Positions 17,042 to 28,083 of a DNA stretch of 64,000 nt are shown one piece after another. The DNA is from Variovorax paradoxus (lineage in GTDB: Bacteria; Pseudomonadota; Gammaproteobacteria; Burkholderiales; Burkholderiaceae_C), in the NCBI RefSeq assembly GCF_022009635.1, contig NZ_CP091716.1, forward strand, positions 3,735,001 through 3,799,000. Direction: 5' to 3'. Each line of letters opens with the position of its first letter. Positions within the stretch are counted from its first letter, which is position 1. Both the position numbers and the translations under genes were made by a program. The notes under the pieces are model-generated. The model made no database searches. It saw nothing but the letters and a program-made list of their open reading frames with translations, and was not told where the DNA came from.

Positions 17042-17958
17042 TGCAGCAAACCAACCCGGCGGCGGTCGGCGACTATCTGCGCGGACTGCAGCAATCGATC
17101 ATTTCAACGGTGGAAAAGGCTGACGGTGGCGCTTGCGTGCGCGACGCCTGGCAAAAAGAGCCCGGCGAACCGCTGCAGGGCCAGGGCCTGACCTGCATCC
17201 TCGAAGGCGGCGAGCTGTTCGAGCGCGCCGGCTGCGGCTTCTCGCAGGTGCGCGGGCCGAAGCTGCCGCCATCGGCCACGCAGAACCGGCCCGAGTTGGC
17301 TGGCGCGCCTTTCGAGGCGATGGGCGTGTCGCTGGTGTTCCATCCGCGCAACCCGTACGTGCCGATCGTCCACATGAACGTGCGCATGCTGGCGGCACTG
17401 CCCGAAGGCGGCGAGCCGGTCTGCTGGTTCGGCGGCGGCATGGACCTCACGCCGTGCTACGGCTTCGAGGAAGACGCGGTGCACTTCCACACCGTGTGCC
17501 GCGATGCGCTCGCGCCCTTCGGCGACGACAAGTACCCGCGCTTCAAGACCTGGTGCGACGAGTATTTCTTCCTCAAGCACCGAGGCGAGCAGCGCGGCGT
17601 CGGCGGCATCTTCTTCGACGACTTTTCCGAGGGCGGCTTCGAGAACGGCTTTGCCATGATCCGTTCGGTGGGCGACGGCTTCCTGCCGGCCTACCTGCCC
17701 GTGGTCGAGCGCCGCCGCGCCATGCCGTACACCGAGCGCGAACGCAACTTCCAGCTCTACCGGCGCGGCCGGTACGTGGAGTTCAACCTCGTATGGGACC
17801 GCGGCACGCACTTCGGCCTGCAATCGGGCGGGCGCACCGAATCGATCCTGTTGTCGATGCCGCCACTGGCGAGCTGGGCCTACCAGCAGCAGCCCGAGCC
17901 GGGGAGCCCCGAAGCCGCGCTGTACAGCGACTTCATCGTGCGGCGCGACTGGCTGTGA
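17041..17958 (+). CDS. hemF: Oxygen-dependent coproporphyrinogen III oxidase
   Basis: The protein is 305 residues from ATG 17041, overlapping the purD stop. The family motifs are clear: [19 protein letters not shown]-like [39 protein letters not shown], and the C-terminal [28 protein letters not shown]. It oxidatively decarboxylates coproporphyrinogen III to protoporphyrinogen IX in haem synthesis, using O2. It is aerobic and cytosolic. It overlaps nadD by 4 bp. Confidence 0.95.
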   Translation: MQQTNPAAVGDYLRGLQQSIISTVEKADGGACVRDAWQKEPGEPLQGQGLTCILEGGELFERAGCGFSQVRGPKLPPSATQNRPELAGAPFEAMGVSLVFHPRNPYVPIVHMNVRMLAALPEGGEPVCWFGGGMDLTPCYGFEEDAVHFHTVCRDALAPFGDDKYPRFKTWCDEYFFLKHRGEQRGVGGIFFDDFSEGGFENGFAMIRSVGDGFLPAYLPVVERRRAMPYTERERNFQLYRRGRYVEFNLVWDRGTHFGLQSGGRTESILLSMPPLASWAYQQQPEPGSPEAALYSDFIVRRDWL

Positions 17959-18587
17959 ATTCTTCTTCCGGCAAGGCTCCGCGCATCGGCGTTTTCGGTG
18001 GCGCGTTCGACCCGCCGCACAACGCCCACGTGGCGCTTGCCGAAGCCGCGCTTGCGCAGCTCGATCTGGCCGAGCTGCACGTCATTCCCACCGGGCAGGC
18101 ATGGCACAAGAGCAGGGCGCTCACGCCCAAGGAAGATCGCCTCGCGATGACGCGGCTGGCTTTCACGGGACTGAAAGGCACGGTCGTCATCGACAGCCGC
18201 GAAGTGCTGCGCGACGGCCCGACCTACACGCTCGACACCCTGCACGAACTGCAGCAAGAGCAGCCTGGCGCACAGCTCGTGCTGATCATGGGCGCCGACC
18301 AGGCAAGCGCGCTGCCGACCTGGCACGGCTGGCAGGATATACTCGGCATTGCTATCGTTTCTGTAGCGTATCGCGCATTATCGACGGGCGACACTGCTCG
18401 TTTTGATCCGAAAATGCTGCCCGGCCTCCCGGCCGGTGCGCGTTTCGAGGCGCTCGAATTGCCACCTATGGACATCAGCGCCACCGAAATTCGGCGGCGC
18501 GCGGCGCTTGGCGTGGACATTTCCTCGCTGGTTCCGGCCACGGTTGCACGCTATATTGACCAACACCACCTCTACCGCTCTGCCTGA
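17955..18587 (+). CDS. nadD: Nicotinate-nucleotide adenylyltransferase with in-frame repeat-like insert
   Basis: The protein is 210 residues from GTG 17955, which overlaps the hemF stop (GTGA). Nucleotidyltransferase motifs: [14 protein letters not shown] near residue 11, and the C-terminal ISATEIRRR (ISSTxIR). It makes nicotinate adenine dinucleotide in NAD synthesis. Bases 18349-18415 are conspicuously AT-rich compared with the flanks and encode residues about 133-154 ([20 protein letters not shown]). They resemble a Comamonadaceae interspersed repeat. The reading frame stays open and both conserved ends are intact, so the enzyme is probably functional. Confidence 0.92.
   Translation: MNSSSGKAPRIGVFGGAFDPPHNAHVALAEAALAQLDLAELHVIPTGQAWHKSRALTPKEDRLAMTRLAFTGLKGTVVIDSREVLRDGPTYTLDTLHELQQEQPGAQLVLIMGADQASALPTWHGWQDILGIAIVSVAYRALSTGDTARFDPKMLPGLPAGARFEALELPPMDISATEIRRRAALGVDISSLVPATVARYIDQHHLYRSA
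18349..18415 (+). repeat. GCTATC...GTAGC...GACGGGCG repeat-like element inside nadD
   Basis: The stretch contains GCTATCGTTTCTGTAGCG, GCGC, GACGGGCG and TTTTGATCC in the order I recall for an abundant Comamonadaceae intergenic repeat. It is visibly richer in A/T than the rest of nadD. Recognition is from memory, so identity to the repeat family needs confirmation. Confidence 0.5.
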
Positions 18588-19273
18588 TGACCACTGAAGC
18601 CGCCGCCAAAAAAGACACCCAGAAACTCCAGCGAGCCATCATCGATGGTCTCGAAGACGTCAAGGCGCAGGACATCCAGGTATTCGACACAGAGCATCTG
18701 TCACCGCTGTTCGAGCGCGTGATCGTCGCGTCGGGCACCTCGAACCGCCAGACCAAGGCGCTTGCCGCCAGCGTGCGCGACGCTGTGCGCGAGGCCGGTT
18801 TCGGCAAGCCGCGCATCGAGGGCGAGGAAAACGGCGAGTGGATCATCGTGGACTGCGGCGCCGCGGTCGCGCACATCATGCAGCCGGCCATCCGCCAGTA
18901 CTACCACCTCGAAGAGATCTGGGGCGACAAGCCGGTGCGCGCCAAGCTCGGCGGTGCCAAGCCTGCCGCTTCCACGAGTTCGTCGGTCAAGGACGAGCCC
19001 GAGACCAAGAAGAAGGGCACCGCCAAGGAACCGACGCTGCGCCGCTCGAGCGCCGCCAAGACCGCGATCCGCGCGGCCGAGCAGGAAGCCAAGGCCGCGA
19101 AGGCGCCGGCCAAGAGGGCCACCGCCAAGACCGCGGCCAAGAAGGCGCCCGCCAAGAAGACCGGCACCACCACCGCGCGCGTGCCGGTCAAGGTCGTCGG
19201 CAAGCCGGCGGCCAAGAAGCCCGCCGCGAAGAAGACGGCGGCAGCCAAGAAGGCGCCAGCCCGCCGCGCATGA
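18587..19273 (+). CDS. rsfS: Ribosomal silencing factor with long histone H1-like tail
   Basis: This is a 228-residue protein. ATG 18587 overlaps the nadD stop. Residues ~10-115 are the RsfS/Iojap domain ([33 protein letters not shown], then [21 protein letters not shown] and [13 protein letters not shown]). It binds L14 and blocks subunit joining under starvation. Residues ~120-228 are a low-complexity Lys/Ala/Pro tail with repeated AAKK/APAKK units ([18 protein letters not shown]), nearly doubling the usual 105-130 residue family length. The tail has no stop or start inside, so it is a true extension. Confidence 0.9.
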   Translation: MTTEAAAKKDTQKLQRAIIDGLEDVKAQDIQVFDTEHLSPLFERVIVASGTSNRQTKALAASVRDAVREAGFGKPRIEGEENGEWIIVDCGAAVAHIMQPAIRQYYHLEEIWGDKPVRAKLGGAKPAASTSSSVKDEPETKKKGTAKEPTLRRSSAAKTAIRAAEQEAKAAKAPAKRATAKTAAKKAPAKKTGTTTARVPVKVVGKPAAKKPAAKKTAAAKKAPARRA

Positions 19274-19737
19274 AGCTCCTGGTGGTCGCCGTCGGGCAGC
19301 GCATGCCCGATTGGGCACAGACTGCCTGGGACGACTACGCCAAGCGCTTCCCGCCCGAACTCAAGCTCGAGCTGCGCGCGGTCAAGACCGAGCCGCGCGG
19401 CTCCAAGTCGCTTGAAACGCTGTATGCCGCCGAGCGCGAGCGCATCGAAGGCGCCATTGCGCGCGGCATGCGCATCGTCGTGCTCGACGAGCGCGGCACG
19501 GCGCTGACCACCAAGGCGCTGGCGGCGCGGCTGCAATCCTGGCAAGGCGAGGGCGACGACGTCGCGCTGGTCATCGGCGGGCCCGACGGGCTCGACCCGG
19601 CCTTCAAGGCCGCGGCCCATGAGCGCATCCGCCTGTCCGACCTGACGCTGCCGCATGCGATGGCGCGGGTGCTGCTGGTCGAGCAGCTGTACCGGGCGTG
19701 GTCGGTGAACGCAGGTCATCCCTACCACCGCGAATGA
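19270..19737 (+). CDS. rlmH: 23S rRNA pseudouridine-1915 N3-methyltransferase
   Basis: The protein is 155 residues, the normal RlmH length. ATG 19270 overlaps the rsfS stop (ATGA). The start [35 protein letters not shown] and the C-terminal [18 protein letters not shown] are all diagnostic of this SPOUT methyltransferase. It methylates pseudouridine 1915 of helix 69 in assembled 70S ribosomes. Pairing with rsfS is widely conserved. Confidence 0.95.
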   Translation: MKLLVVAVGQRMPDWAQTAWDDYAKRFPPELKLELRAVKTEPRGSKSLETLYAAERERIEGAIARGMRIVVLDERGTALTTKALAARLQSWQGEGDDVALVIGGPDGLDPAFKAAAHERIRLSDLTLPHAMARVLLVEQLYRAWSVNAGHPYHRE

Positions 19738-20447
19738 CCAGCGCCGACGGGCAGGCCGCGTTGCTCGACGAGAAGGGCTATGCGCTTCTGCCGGCGCTGC
19801 TGCCGCCCGATCTTCTGGACGAAGCCGCGCAGTCGCTCGGGCGTTGGCTCGGGCAGGCGGCGGGCAGCCGCAATCTGCTGAGCAGCCCGGCATGCCGCCA
19901 GATCGCCGTCGAGCTGAAAGCGCGACTGCTTGAAGCCGGCTTGCTCGACAGCGCCTCGGTGGCCGTGCAATGCACCCTGTTCGACAAGACGGCCGAGCGC
20001 AACTGGCTGGTCGCGCTGCATCAAGACACCTCGATTCCCGCCTCCAGCGACAGCCTGCCGACGGTCGTGAAGGAAGGCGAGCCGTATGTGCAGCCTTCGG
20101 CCGAGCTGCTGCAGTCGCTGCTCGCCGTACGCGTGCATATGGACGATTGCGGCCCCGACGCCGGCCCCCTGCGCGTCGTGCCGGGCAGCCATCGCAACGG
20201 CCGGCTGAGCGACGTCGAGTCGCAGGCCGTGCGCGCGGCCCACGGCGAGACGACCTGCACGGCAGCGCGAGGCGACGCACTGCTGATGCGGCCCCTGCTG
20301 CTGCATGCATCGTCCCGCGCCCAGTTGCCGGTGCGCCGGCGCGTCCTTCATTTCCTCTTCGGACCCGCGCACCTGCCGCCCGGGCTGGCATGGAACCGCA
20401 CAGTGGCCGGCGCGCAATCCGCGGCGCAGGCTTCACAGGAGAACTGA
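19734..20447 (+). CDS. Phytanoyl-CoA dioxygenase (PhyH) family protein
   Basis: The protein is 237 residues. ATG 19734 overlaps the rlmH stop (ATGA) and was preferred over the in-frame ATG 19698, which lies inside rlmH. The Fe(II) facial triad can be seen: HQD (LHQDTSIP, residues ~100-102) and a distal His in [17 protein letters not shown] and an Arg-rich ending fit 2-oxoglutarate-dependent oxygenases. The substrate is unknown. Position between rlmH and maf suggests either nucleotide/RNA-related or simply operon hitch-hiking. I make no substrate claim. Confidence 0.8.
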   Translation: MTSADGQAALLDEKGYALLPALLPPDLLDEAAQSLGRWLGQAAGSRNLLSSPACRQIAVELKARLLEAGLLDSASVAVQCTLFDKTAERNWLVALHQDTSIPASSDSLPTVVKEGEPYVQPSAELLQSLLAVRVHMDDCGPDAGPLRVVPGSHRNGRLSDVESQAVRAAHGETTCTAARGDALLMRPLLLHASSRAQLPVRRRVLHFLFGPAHLPPGLAWNRTVAGAQSAAQASQEN

Positions 20448-20450
20448 ACC

Positions 20451-21053
20451 TTGTCCGACTTCATCTACCTCGCCTCGCAAAGCCCGCGCCGTGCCCAACT
20501 GCTGGGCCAGCTCGGCATTCGCCATGCGCTACTGCTTGCGGACGCCAGCGAGGACGCCGAATCGCTCGAAGCGGTGCTGCCGAACGAGGCGCCGGCCTCC
20601 TACGTGCAGCGCGTGACCGCGCTCAAGCTCGATGCCGCTGTTGCGAGGCTGCAGCGGCGCGGGCTGGCCAGCGCGCCGGTGCTCTGCGCCGACACCACGG
20701 TCGCGCTCGGCCGCACCATCCTCGGCAAGCCCGAGGACGCCGCCGATGCCGCCCGCATGCTCGCGATGCTCTCCGGCGCGATGCACCGCGTGCTGACGGC
20801 CGTGGCCCTGCAGGACGGCGACCGGCGCCTTGCCGCGCTCAGCGTCTCGCGCGTGCGCTTCGCGAAAGTCACCGAAGCACAGATTGCCCGCTACGCCGAA
20901 AGCGGCGAGCCGCTCGGCAAGGCCGGGGCCTATGCCATCCAGGGCGCGGCGGCCGCGTTCATCGAGCACATCAGCGGGTCCTATTCGGGCATCATGGGAC
21001 TTCCCATGTTCGAGACCGCCGAACTGCTGCGCGGCGCCGGTTTCAATACCTGA
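20451..21053 (+). CDS. maf: Maf-type nucleotide pyrophosphatase (YhdE-like)
   Basis: This is a 200-residue protein. The start is TTG 20451, chosen because AGGAG lies 6-7 nt upstream and the family N-terminus [14 protein letters not shown] follows at once. Signature residues [14 protein letters not shown] and [15 protein letters not shown] are present. Maf proteins hydrolyse non-canonical or pyrimidine nucleoside triphosphates to limit misincorporation. The maf-rng adjacency is conserved, as in E. coli yhdE-rng. Confidence 0.92.
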   Translation: MSDFIYLASQSPRRAQLLGQLGIRHALLLADASEDAESLEAVLPNEAPASYVQRVTALKLDAAVARLQRRGLASAPVLCADTTVALGRTILGKPEDAADAARMLAMLSGAMHRVLTAVALQDGDRRLAALSVSRVRFAKVTEAQIARYAESGEPLGKAGAYAIQGAAAAFIEHISGSYSGIMGLPMFETAELLRGAGFNT

Positions 21054-21063
21054 CAAGAATTCC

Positions 21064-22583
<1,520 letters not shown>

Positions 22584-22590
<7 letters not shown>

Positions 22591-22619
22591 CCCGGACGCC
22601 CCGGCGGCCCGGTCAGAGC
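22584..22619. terminator. Inverted repeat spanning stop codons of convergent rng and msbA
   Basis: GCTCTGACC (22584-22592) is a perfect inverted repeat of GGTCAGAGC (22611-22619), with a GC-rich 18-nt loop. Each arm contains one gene's stop codon. There is no T-run, so rho-independent termination is uncertain. It may act as a bidirectional stop or as 3'-end protection. Confidence 0.4.
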
Positions 22620-24397
22620 GTCGGGTCTTGCCCCGGCGGCGCGCTGCGCACGGCGAGCGTCTGCAGCCGCGCATAGAGGCCGTCGAGCTGCATCAGCTGC
22701 TCGTGGCTGCCTTGCTCGGCGATGCGGCCTTGCTCCATCACGATGATCCGGTCCGCGTGCTGGATGGTCGACAGGCGGTGGGCCACGATCAACGTGGTGC
22801 GGTTCTGCATCAGGCGCTGCAGGGCGTCCTGCACCAGCCGTTCCGATTCGGTGTCCAGCGCCGACGTGGCTTCGTCGAGCAACAGCACCGGCGCGTTCTT
22901 GTAGAGCGCGCGGGCAATCGCCAGGCGCTGACGCTGACCGCCTGAAAGCTGCGTGGCGTTGTGGCCCAGCACCGTGTCGATGCCCTGCGGCAGGTTCTCG
23001 ACGTGCGAGCTCAGGTTGGCGGCATCGATGCATTGCAGCACGCGTTCGCGATCGATCTCCGAACCCAGCGCCACGTTGGCGGCGAGGGTCTCGTTGAGCA
23101 TCACCACGTCCTGGCTCACCATCGCGAATTGCGCGCGCAGGCTCTTGAGCTCCCATTCGCTGGTGTCGTGTCCGTCGAGCAGCACCTGGCCGCTGCTGGG
23201 CTGCACGAAGCGCGGCAGCAGGTTGACCAGCGTGGTCTTGCCCGAACCCGAGGGGCCGACGAATGCGACCACCTGGCCGGGCTCGATGGTGAGGTTCACG
23301 CCGTCGAGGGCGCGCTGCTCGTCGTCGCCACGGTAGCTGACCTGCACGTTGCGCAGCTCGATGCGGCCTTCGGCATGCTCGATGCGGAACGTGCCCTGCG
23401 ATTCCGGCGCGACCTCGTCGATCAGCACCAGCCCGCGTTCCAGCGCGGCCAGGCCGCGCGTGATCGGCCCTGCCACTTCGGCCAGCCGGCGGATCGGTGC
23501 GATGAGCATCAGCATGGCCGTGATGTAGGCGACGAAGCCGCCGACGGTGAAGCCCTGCTTGCCGCTTTGCCAGAGCGCGATCATCACCACTACCGACAGC
23601 GCGAGCGAGGCCATCATCTGCGTGAGCGGCGTGGTCGCGGCCTGCGCAATGGTCGACTTCACGGCCAGGCGGTTCAGGCGCTGGCTCAGCTGCTCGAAGC
23701 GGCGGCCCTGCGCGCCTTCGGCGCCGTGCAGGCGCACCACGCGGTGGGCGAGCACGTTTTCCTCGACCACGTAGGCCAGCTCGTCGGTGGCCTGCTGGCC
23801 CTGCTGCGTGAGCCGGTAGAGCCGCTTGGAGAACACCTTCATGATCCACGAGATGCTGGGCACCAGGAAGGCGACGATGAGCGTAAGCTTCCAGTTCAGG
23901 TAGACCAGGTAGCCCAGCAGCGCGATCAGCGTGAAGCCGTCGCGCGAAAGGCCGAGCAGGGCCTGTACCAGCAGCATCGCGCCGGTCTGCACTTCGTAGA
24001 CCACCGTATTCGAAAGCGCACTGGCCGACTGCCGCGTGAACAGCGCGAGCTCGGCGCCGAGCAGGCGCTCGAACATCACCCGCCGCAGTTTCTGCATGCC
24101 TTCATTGGCGATGCGCGACAGGGCGTACTGGGAAATGAACTGGGCAATACCGCGCACCGCGAACAGCAGCAGCACGGCGGCGGGCACGAACCACAGCGGC
24201 ATTTCGCCGCGGGTGAAGCCGCGGTCGAGCAGTGGTTTGAGCAGGGCGGCCATGAGCGGCTCGGTGATTGCCGCCAGCATCGCCCCGCTCAATCCAAGGG
24301 CCCACCATTGGCGCGAGCCGCCGAACCAGGTCATGAGTCGCGCCAGACGGCGCATCAGGGGAGGGCGAGGAGTCTCGCCGCCGGGGGAAGCTTGCAT
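22613..24397 (-). CDS. msbA: Lipid A flippase MsbA (ABC transporter)
   Basis: This is a 594-residue half-transporter. Six membrane segments in residues ~25-320 are followed by a nucleotide-binding domain with Walker A VGPSGSGKTT near 385, signature LSGGQRQRLAIARAL near 490, and Walker B VLLLDEATSALD. The family flips core-lipid A across the inner membrane at the cost of ATP. Unlike many proteobacteria, lpxK is not next to it. The gene is divergent from tolB and convergent with rng. Confidence 0.9.
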   Translation of the reverse strand: MQASPGGETPRPPLMRRLARLMTWFGGSRQWWALGLSGAMLAAITEPLMAALLKPLLDRGFTRGEMPLWFVPAAVLLLFAVRGIAQFISQYALSRIANEGMQKLRRVMFERLLGAELALFTRQSASALSNTVVYEVQTGAMLLVQALLGLSRDGFTLIALLGYLVYLNWKLTLIVAFLVPSISWIMKVFSKRLYRLTQQGQQATDELAYVVEENVLAHRVVRLHGAEGAQGRRFEQLSQRLNRLAVKSTIAQAATTPLTQMMASLALSVVVMIALWQSGKQGFTVGGFVAYITAMLMLIAPIRRLAEVAGPITRGLAALERGLVLIDEVAPESQGTFRIEHAEGRIELRNVQVSYRGDDEQRALDGVNLTIEPGQVVAFVGPSGSGKTTLVNLLPRFVQPSSGQVLLDGHDTSEWELKSLRAQFAMVSQDVVMLNETLAANVALGSEIDRERVLQCIDAANLSSHVENLPQGIDTVLGHNATQLSGGQRQRLAIARALYKNAPVLLLDEATSALDTESERLVQDALQRLMQNRTTLIVAHRLSTIQHADRIIVMEQGRIAEQGSHEQLMQLDGLYARLQTLAVRSAPPGQDPTL

Positions 24398-24559
24398 GGC
24401 GGCGGATTCTACGGGTGGGCCCGTTCCGGGCTTCCTGAAGTGATTCTGTAGGACCGTACCGCTGGATAAACGTTTTGTGACGGCGTCTCCAAACCAGTGT
24501 GTAACATGTGCACCGTCAAGCCGGGGAGAACTTTTTACCCGGAAACCTCTCCGAACCGC

Positions 24560-25876
24560 ATGAACAAGCCGTTGCCAACTCCAATTCCAACTCCTTCTTC
24601 ATCGCTATTTGCACGCCGCACCGTCATCGCGGCTCTTGCCGCCACTCCCATGCTTCCTGCACTCGCCCAGTTCCGGGTCGAAGTGTCGGGCGTCGGGCTG
24701 ACGCAGCTGCCAATCGCGCTCGTCCCCTTCAAGGGACAGGAATCCTCCCCGCAGAAGATCTCCGACATCGTCCAGGCCGACCTGGAACGAAGCGGCCAGT
24801 TCCGTGGCGTAGACGCCTCGGGCCAGGCGCTGGACGAGGCCTCGCGCCCCGACCTGTCGCTGTGGCGCCAGCGCACCGCCGATTCGCTCGTGGTGGGTAG
24901 CGTCAGCCGCCTGGCCGACGGCCGCTTCGACGTGCGTTTCCGCCTGTGGGACGTGGTCAAGGGGCAGGATCTCGGGGGGCAGAGCTACACGGTGCCGCAA
25001 GGCGACCTGCGCCTGGCCTCGCACCGCATTGCCGACTACGTGTACGAGAAGCTGACCGGCGAAAAAGGCATCTTCTCGACCCGCATCGCCTACGTCACCA
25101 AGGCCGGCAGCCGCTATTCGCTGTGGGTGGCCGACGCCGACGGCGAGAACGCGCAGGCCGCTCTGGCCAGCCCCGAGCCCATCATCTCGCCGTGCTGGTC
25201 GTCCAACGGTCAGCAATTGGCGTATGTGTCCTTCGAGTCGCGCAAGCCGGTCGTCTACGTGCACAACGTGGCCAGCGGCCAGCGCCGGCTGCTCGCGAAC
25301 TTCAAGGGTTCCAACAGCGCGCCGGCCTGGGCACCCGACGGCAACTCCCTTGCGGTCACCCTCAGCCGCGACGGCGGTTCGCAGCTCTTCACCATTCCGG
25401 CCAGCGGCGGCGAACCGCGCCGCCTGACGCAAAGCTCGAGCATCGACACCGAGCCGGCGTTCTCGGCCGACGGCAGCACCATCTACTTCGTCAGCGACCG
25501 TGGCGGCGCCCCGCAGATCTACAAGATGAGCGCCAGCGGCGGCAACCCGACACGGGTCACCTTCAGCGGCACCTACAACATTTCTCCCGCTGTCAGCGGC
25601 GATGGCCGGTGGTTGGCCTACATCTCCCGGGTGGGCGGAGCCTTCAAACTCCACGTGATGGAGTTGGCCTCCGGAAATGTCAGCGCTATCACGGACACCT
25701 CCGCCGACGAGAGCCCGAGTTTTGCCCCGAACAGCAAATTGATCGTCTACGCCACGCAGCTGCAAGGCCGCGAAGCCCTCATGACGACCACTTTGGATGG
25801 AAAAATAAAGGCACGACTGGCTGGGCAGGCTGGAGACATAAGAGAACCGGACTGGGGTCCGTTTCAAAAGCAATGA
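24560..25876 (+). CDS. tolB: Tol-Pal system beta-propeller protein TolB
   Basis: The protein is 438 residues from ATG 24560. An ATG at 24497 would add a non-conserved tail. The leader contains FARRTVIAALAATPMLPALAQ, a twin-arginine-like motif before the hydrophobic core, with cleavage after ALA. The mature part has an N-terminal alpha/beta domain and a C-terminal six-bladed propeller with repeated GSPAWAPDG/SPxFSxDG-type turns (APAWAPDGNSLAV, EPAFSADGSTIYF). It works in the periplasm with Pal for outer-membrane constriction. tolQRA is not adjacent here. Confidence 0.93.
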   Translation: MNKPLPTPIPTPSSSLFARRTVIAALAATPMLPALAQFRVEVSGVGLTQLPIALVPFKGQESSPQKISDIVQADLERSGQFRGVDASGQALDEASRPDLSLWRQRTADSLVVGSVSRLADGRFDVRFRLWDVVKGQDLGGQSYTVPQGDLRLASHRIADYVYEKLTGEKGIFSTRIAYVTKAGSRYSLWVADADGENAQAALASPEPIISPCWSSNGQQLAYVSFESRKPVVYVHNVASGQRRLLANFKGSNSAPAWAPDGNSLAVTLSRDGGSQLFTIPASGGEPRRLTQSSSIDTEPAFSADGSTIYFVSDRGGAPQIYKMSASGGNPTRVTFSGTYNISPAVSGDGRWLAYISRVGGAFKLHVMELASGNVSAITDTSADESPSFAPNSKLIVYATQLQGREALMTTTLDGKIKARLAGQAGDIREPDWGPFQKQ

Positions 25877-25901
25877 TTAGGTTTACTTGAGGAGTTCGAA
25901 A

Positions 25902-26420
25902 ATGTTGAAACGTACGATTTATTCGCTGGCCATCGTGGCTCTCATCGCCGGTTGTTCGTCGGGCACCAAGCTCAACGAGACGCCGGTGACCGATCGCACC
26001 GGCACCGCCGGCGGCCAGCAAGGTGGCGCTAGCGCCGTGGCTCCCGTGACCATCGATCCGAACGCGGGCACCGCGCAAGGTCCGGTGGGCGTGGCGCGCA
26101 TCATCTACTTCGACTACGACAGCTACACGGTCAAGCCCGAGTTCCAGTCGGCCATCGATGGTCATGCACGTTTCCTCAAGGCCAACCCGCAGCGCCGTGT
26201 CTCGATCGAAGGTCACACCGACGAGCGCGGCGGCCGCGAATACAACCTGGCACTGGGCCAGAAGCGCTCCGAAGCCGTGCGTCGTGCACTGACCCTGCTG
26301 GGCGTGAACGACAACCAGATCGAAGCCGTGAGCTTCGGCAAGGAAAAGCCGGCGGTCCAGGGCTCGGGTGAAGAAGTGTGGGCGCAGAACCGTCGCGCCG
26401 AAATCACGTACCGCCAGTGA
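25902..26420 (+). CDS. pal: Peptidoglycan-associated lipoprotein
   Basis: The protein is 172 residues. ATG 25902 has a strong GAGGAG site 7 nt upstream. The lipobox LIAGC follows a short hydrophobic leader (Cys at about residue 18). An Ala/Gly/Pro-rich linker leads to an OmpA-like domain with IYFDYDSYTVKPEF, IEGHTDERGGREYNLALGQKR and the NRRAEI end, which bind diaminopimelate in peptidoglycan. It is an outer-membrane lipoprotein acting with TolB. Its stop overlaps cpoB (TGATG). Confidence 0.95.
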   Translation: MLKRTIYSLAIVALIAGCSSGTKLNETPVTDRTGTAGGQQGGASAVAPVTIDPNAGTAQGPVGVARIIYFDYDSYTVKPEFQSAIDGHARFLKANPQRRVSIEGHTDERGGREYNLALGQKRSEAVRRALTLLGVNDNQIEAVSFGKEKPAVQGSGEEVWAQNRRAEITYRQ

Positions 26421-27169
26421 TGCAACGCGCTGTGTTGCGGGGCGCGGCGCTGGCTGCCGCCCTGCTTTGCGTCTCGGTGGGGTCGCAGGCCGCATTGTTC
26501 GAGGATGACGAGGCCCGCCGCGCCATCCTTGATCTGCGCCAGCGCGTCGAGGCCATGCGCCAGCAAACCGACCAGCGACTGACCGACGAAAACGGCCAAT
26601 TGCGTCGCAGCCTGCTCGACCTGCAGAACCAGATCGAGCAGATGCGTGGCGACCTTGCGCGCATGACTGGCCAGAACGAGCAGCTCACGCGCACCGTGAG
26701 CGAAATGCAGTCGCGCCAGACCACTCTCGACGACAAGCTCAAGCAGAGCGAGCCCTCGAAGGTGTCGGTGGACGGCCGCGAGTTCAACGCCGACCCGAAG
26801 GAAAAAGCCGATTTCGACGCCGCCCTCGGAGTGTTCCGCTCGGGCCAGTTCGCGCAGGCGCAGACCGCGTTCGCCGAATTCGTCAAGCGCTATCCGCAGA
26901 GCGGCTACAACGCGTCGGCCCTGTTCTGGCTCGGCAATGCCCAGTACGCCACGCGCAACTACAACGAGGCGATCGCGAATTTCCGCTCGATGCTGTCGCT
27001 CGCGCCCGACCATGCCAAGGCCCCCGAGGCCGTGCTGTCGATCGCGAACTGCCAGATCGAACTGAAGGACACGCGCGCCGCGCGCCGCACGCTGGAAGAC
27101 CTGACCAAGGCCTACCCGCAGTCCGAAGCCGCGCAGGCCGGCCGCGAACGCCTTTCGCGTTTGCGCTGA
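26420..27169 (+). CDS. cpoB: Cell division coordinator CpoB (YbgF)
   Basis: The protein is 249 residues. ATG 26420 overlaps the pal stop. A Sec signal peptide (residues 1-19, ending SQA) precedes an N-terminal coiled coil (residues ~25-105, heptad-like LRQRVEAMRQQTDQRL and LLDLQNQIEQMR). A linker and a C-terminal TPR-type domain follow (DFDAALGVFRSGQFAQAQTAFAEF, ALFWLGNAQYATRNYNEAI). It coordinates Tol-Pal with peptidoglycan synthesis in the periplasm. Confidence 0.93.
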   Translation: MQRAVLRGAALAAALLCVSVGSQAALFEDDEARRAILDLRQRVEAMRQQTDQRLTDENGQLRRSLLDLQNQIEQMRGDLARMTGQNEQLTRTVSEMQSRQTTLDDKLKQSEPSKVSVDGREFNADPKEKADFDAALGVFRSGQFAQAQTAFAEFVKRYPQSGYNASALFWLGNAQYATRNYNEAIANFRSMLSLAPDHAKAPEAVLSIANCQIELKDTRAARRTLEDLTKAYPQSEAAQAGRERLSRLR

Positions 27170-27188
27170 TGCAGGCGGAGCTTTCCGC

Positions 27189-28034
27189 TTGAGCGCGATC
27201 ATCACTGCCGGAATCACCACGCCTCTCGCCGCCGCGGACGTCGCCATCGACACCGCGGCGCCTGACTATGCGCGTCGCTTCGGCGGCTTGGAGCGCCTGT
27301 ACGGCGTGGCGGGTGCCGCGCGCATCCGCAATGCGCACGTGCTGGTCGTCGGCATTGGCGGCGTGGGCTCGTGGGCGGTCGAGGCATTGGCGCGCAGCGG
27401 GGTGGGGCGGCTGACGCTGGTCGACCTCGACCACGTGTCCGAGTCGAACATCAACCGGCAGATCCACGCCCTCGATGCCACCGTGGGCCAGGCGAAGGTC
27501 GAGGCCATGCGCGACCGCATCGCCCAGATCAACCCCGAGTGCAAGGTGCTCGCGGTAGACGAGTTCGTCGAGCCTGGCAACTGGACGACGGTGCTCGAAA
27601 CCGCTCAGACTGCGAACGGACCGGTGACCGCCGTCGTCGATGCCTGCGACCAGGTAAAGGCCAAGCTGACGATGGCCGCGTGGGCGCGTGCCTCGCGCGC
27701 CGCCTTCGTCACCGTCGGCGCGGCGGGCGGCAAGCGGCAGGCACACAAGGTCGACATCGACGACCTCTCGCTCGTCACGCACGACCCGCTGCTGGCCCAG
27801 TTGCGCCAGCGCCTGCGCAAGGAGCATGGCGCCCCGCGCGAGGGCCGCAAGATCGGCGTGACCTGCGTCTTCAGCCGCGAAAGCGTGGCGCCGCCCGATG
27901 CTTCGTGCGCGATCGAAGGCGACGGTTCGCTCAACTGCCACGGCTACGGATCGGTCGTCAGCGTGACCGCGACTTTCGGTCAATGCGCGGCAGGTTGGGT
28001 TCTCGACAAAATAGCGTCAAACCTCGCGCTATAA
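27189..28034 (+). CDS. tcdA: tRNA threonylcarbamoyladenosine dehydratase
   Basis: The protein is 281 residues. TTG 27189 is supported by GGAG about 8 nt upstream. It is an E1-like adenylating enzyme: RFGGLERLYG, nucleotide motif VVGIGGVGSWA near residue 55, VDLDHVSESNINRQ, and C-terminal VCFSRE-like TCVFSRES. It cyclises t6A37 to ct6A37 in tRNAs reading ANN codons. A tRNA-Lys(UUU), a predicted substrate, begins 50 bp downstream. It is separated from cpoB by 19 bp and probably belongs to the same transcription unit. Confidence 0.92.
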   Translation: MSAIITAGITTPLAAADVAIDTAAPDYARRFGGLERLYGVAGAARIRNAHVLVVGIGGVGSWAVEALARSGVGRLTLVDLDHVSESNINRQIHALDATVGQAKVEAMRDRIAQINPECKVLAVDEFVEPGNWTTVLETAQTANGPVTAVVDACDQVKAKLTMAAWARASRAAFVTVGAAGGKRQAHKVDIDDLSLVTHDPLLAQLRQRLRKEHGAPREGRKIGVTCVFSRESVAPPDASCAIEGDGSLNCHGYGSVVSVTATFGQCAAGWVLDKIASNLAL

Positions 28035-28083
28035 TCTTAGGCTTTGCTGGATTCAACACCGGCAAGAAGCGAAAAATGGTTCC

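Noticed and set aside
19000..19273. A separate H1-like protein gene in the rsfS tail
   Set aside because: There is no start codon with a ribosome site and no stop before it. The frame is continuous with the RsfS domain.
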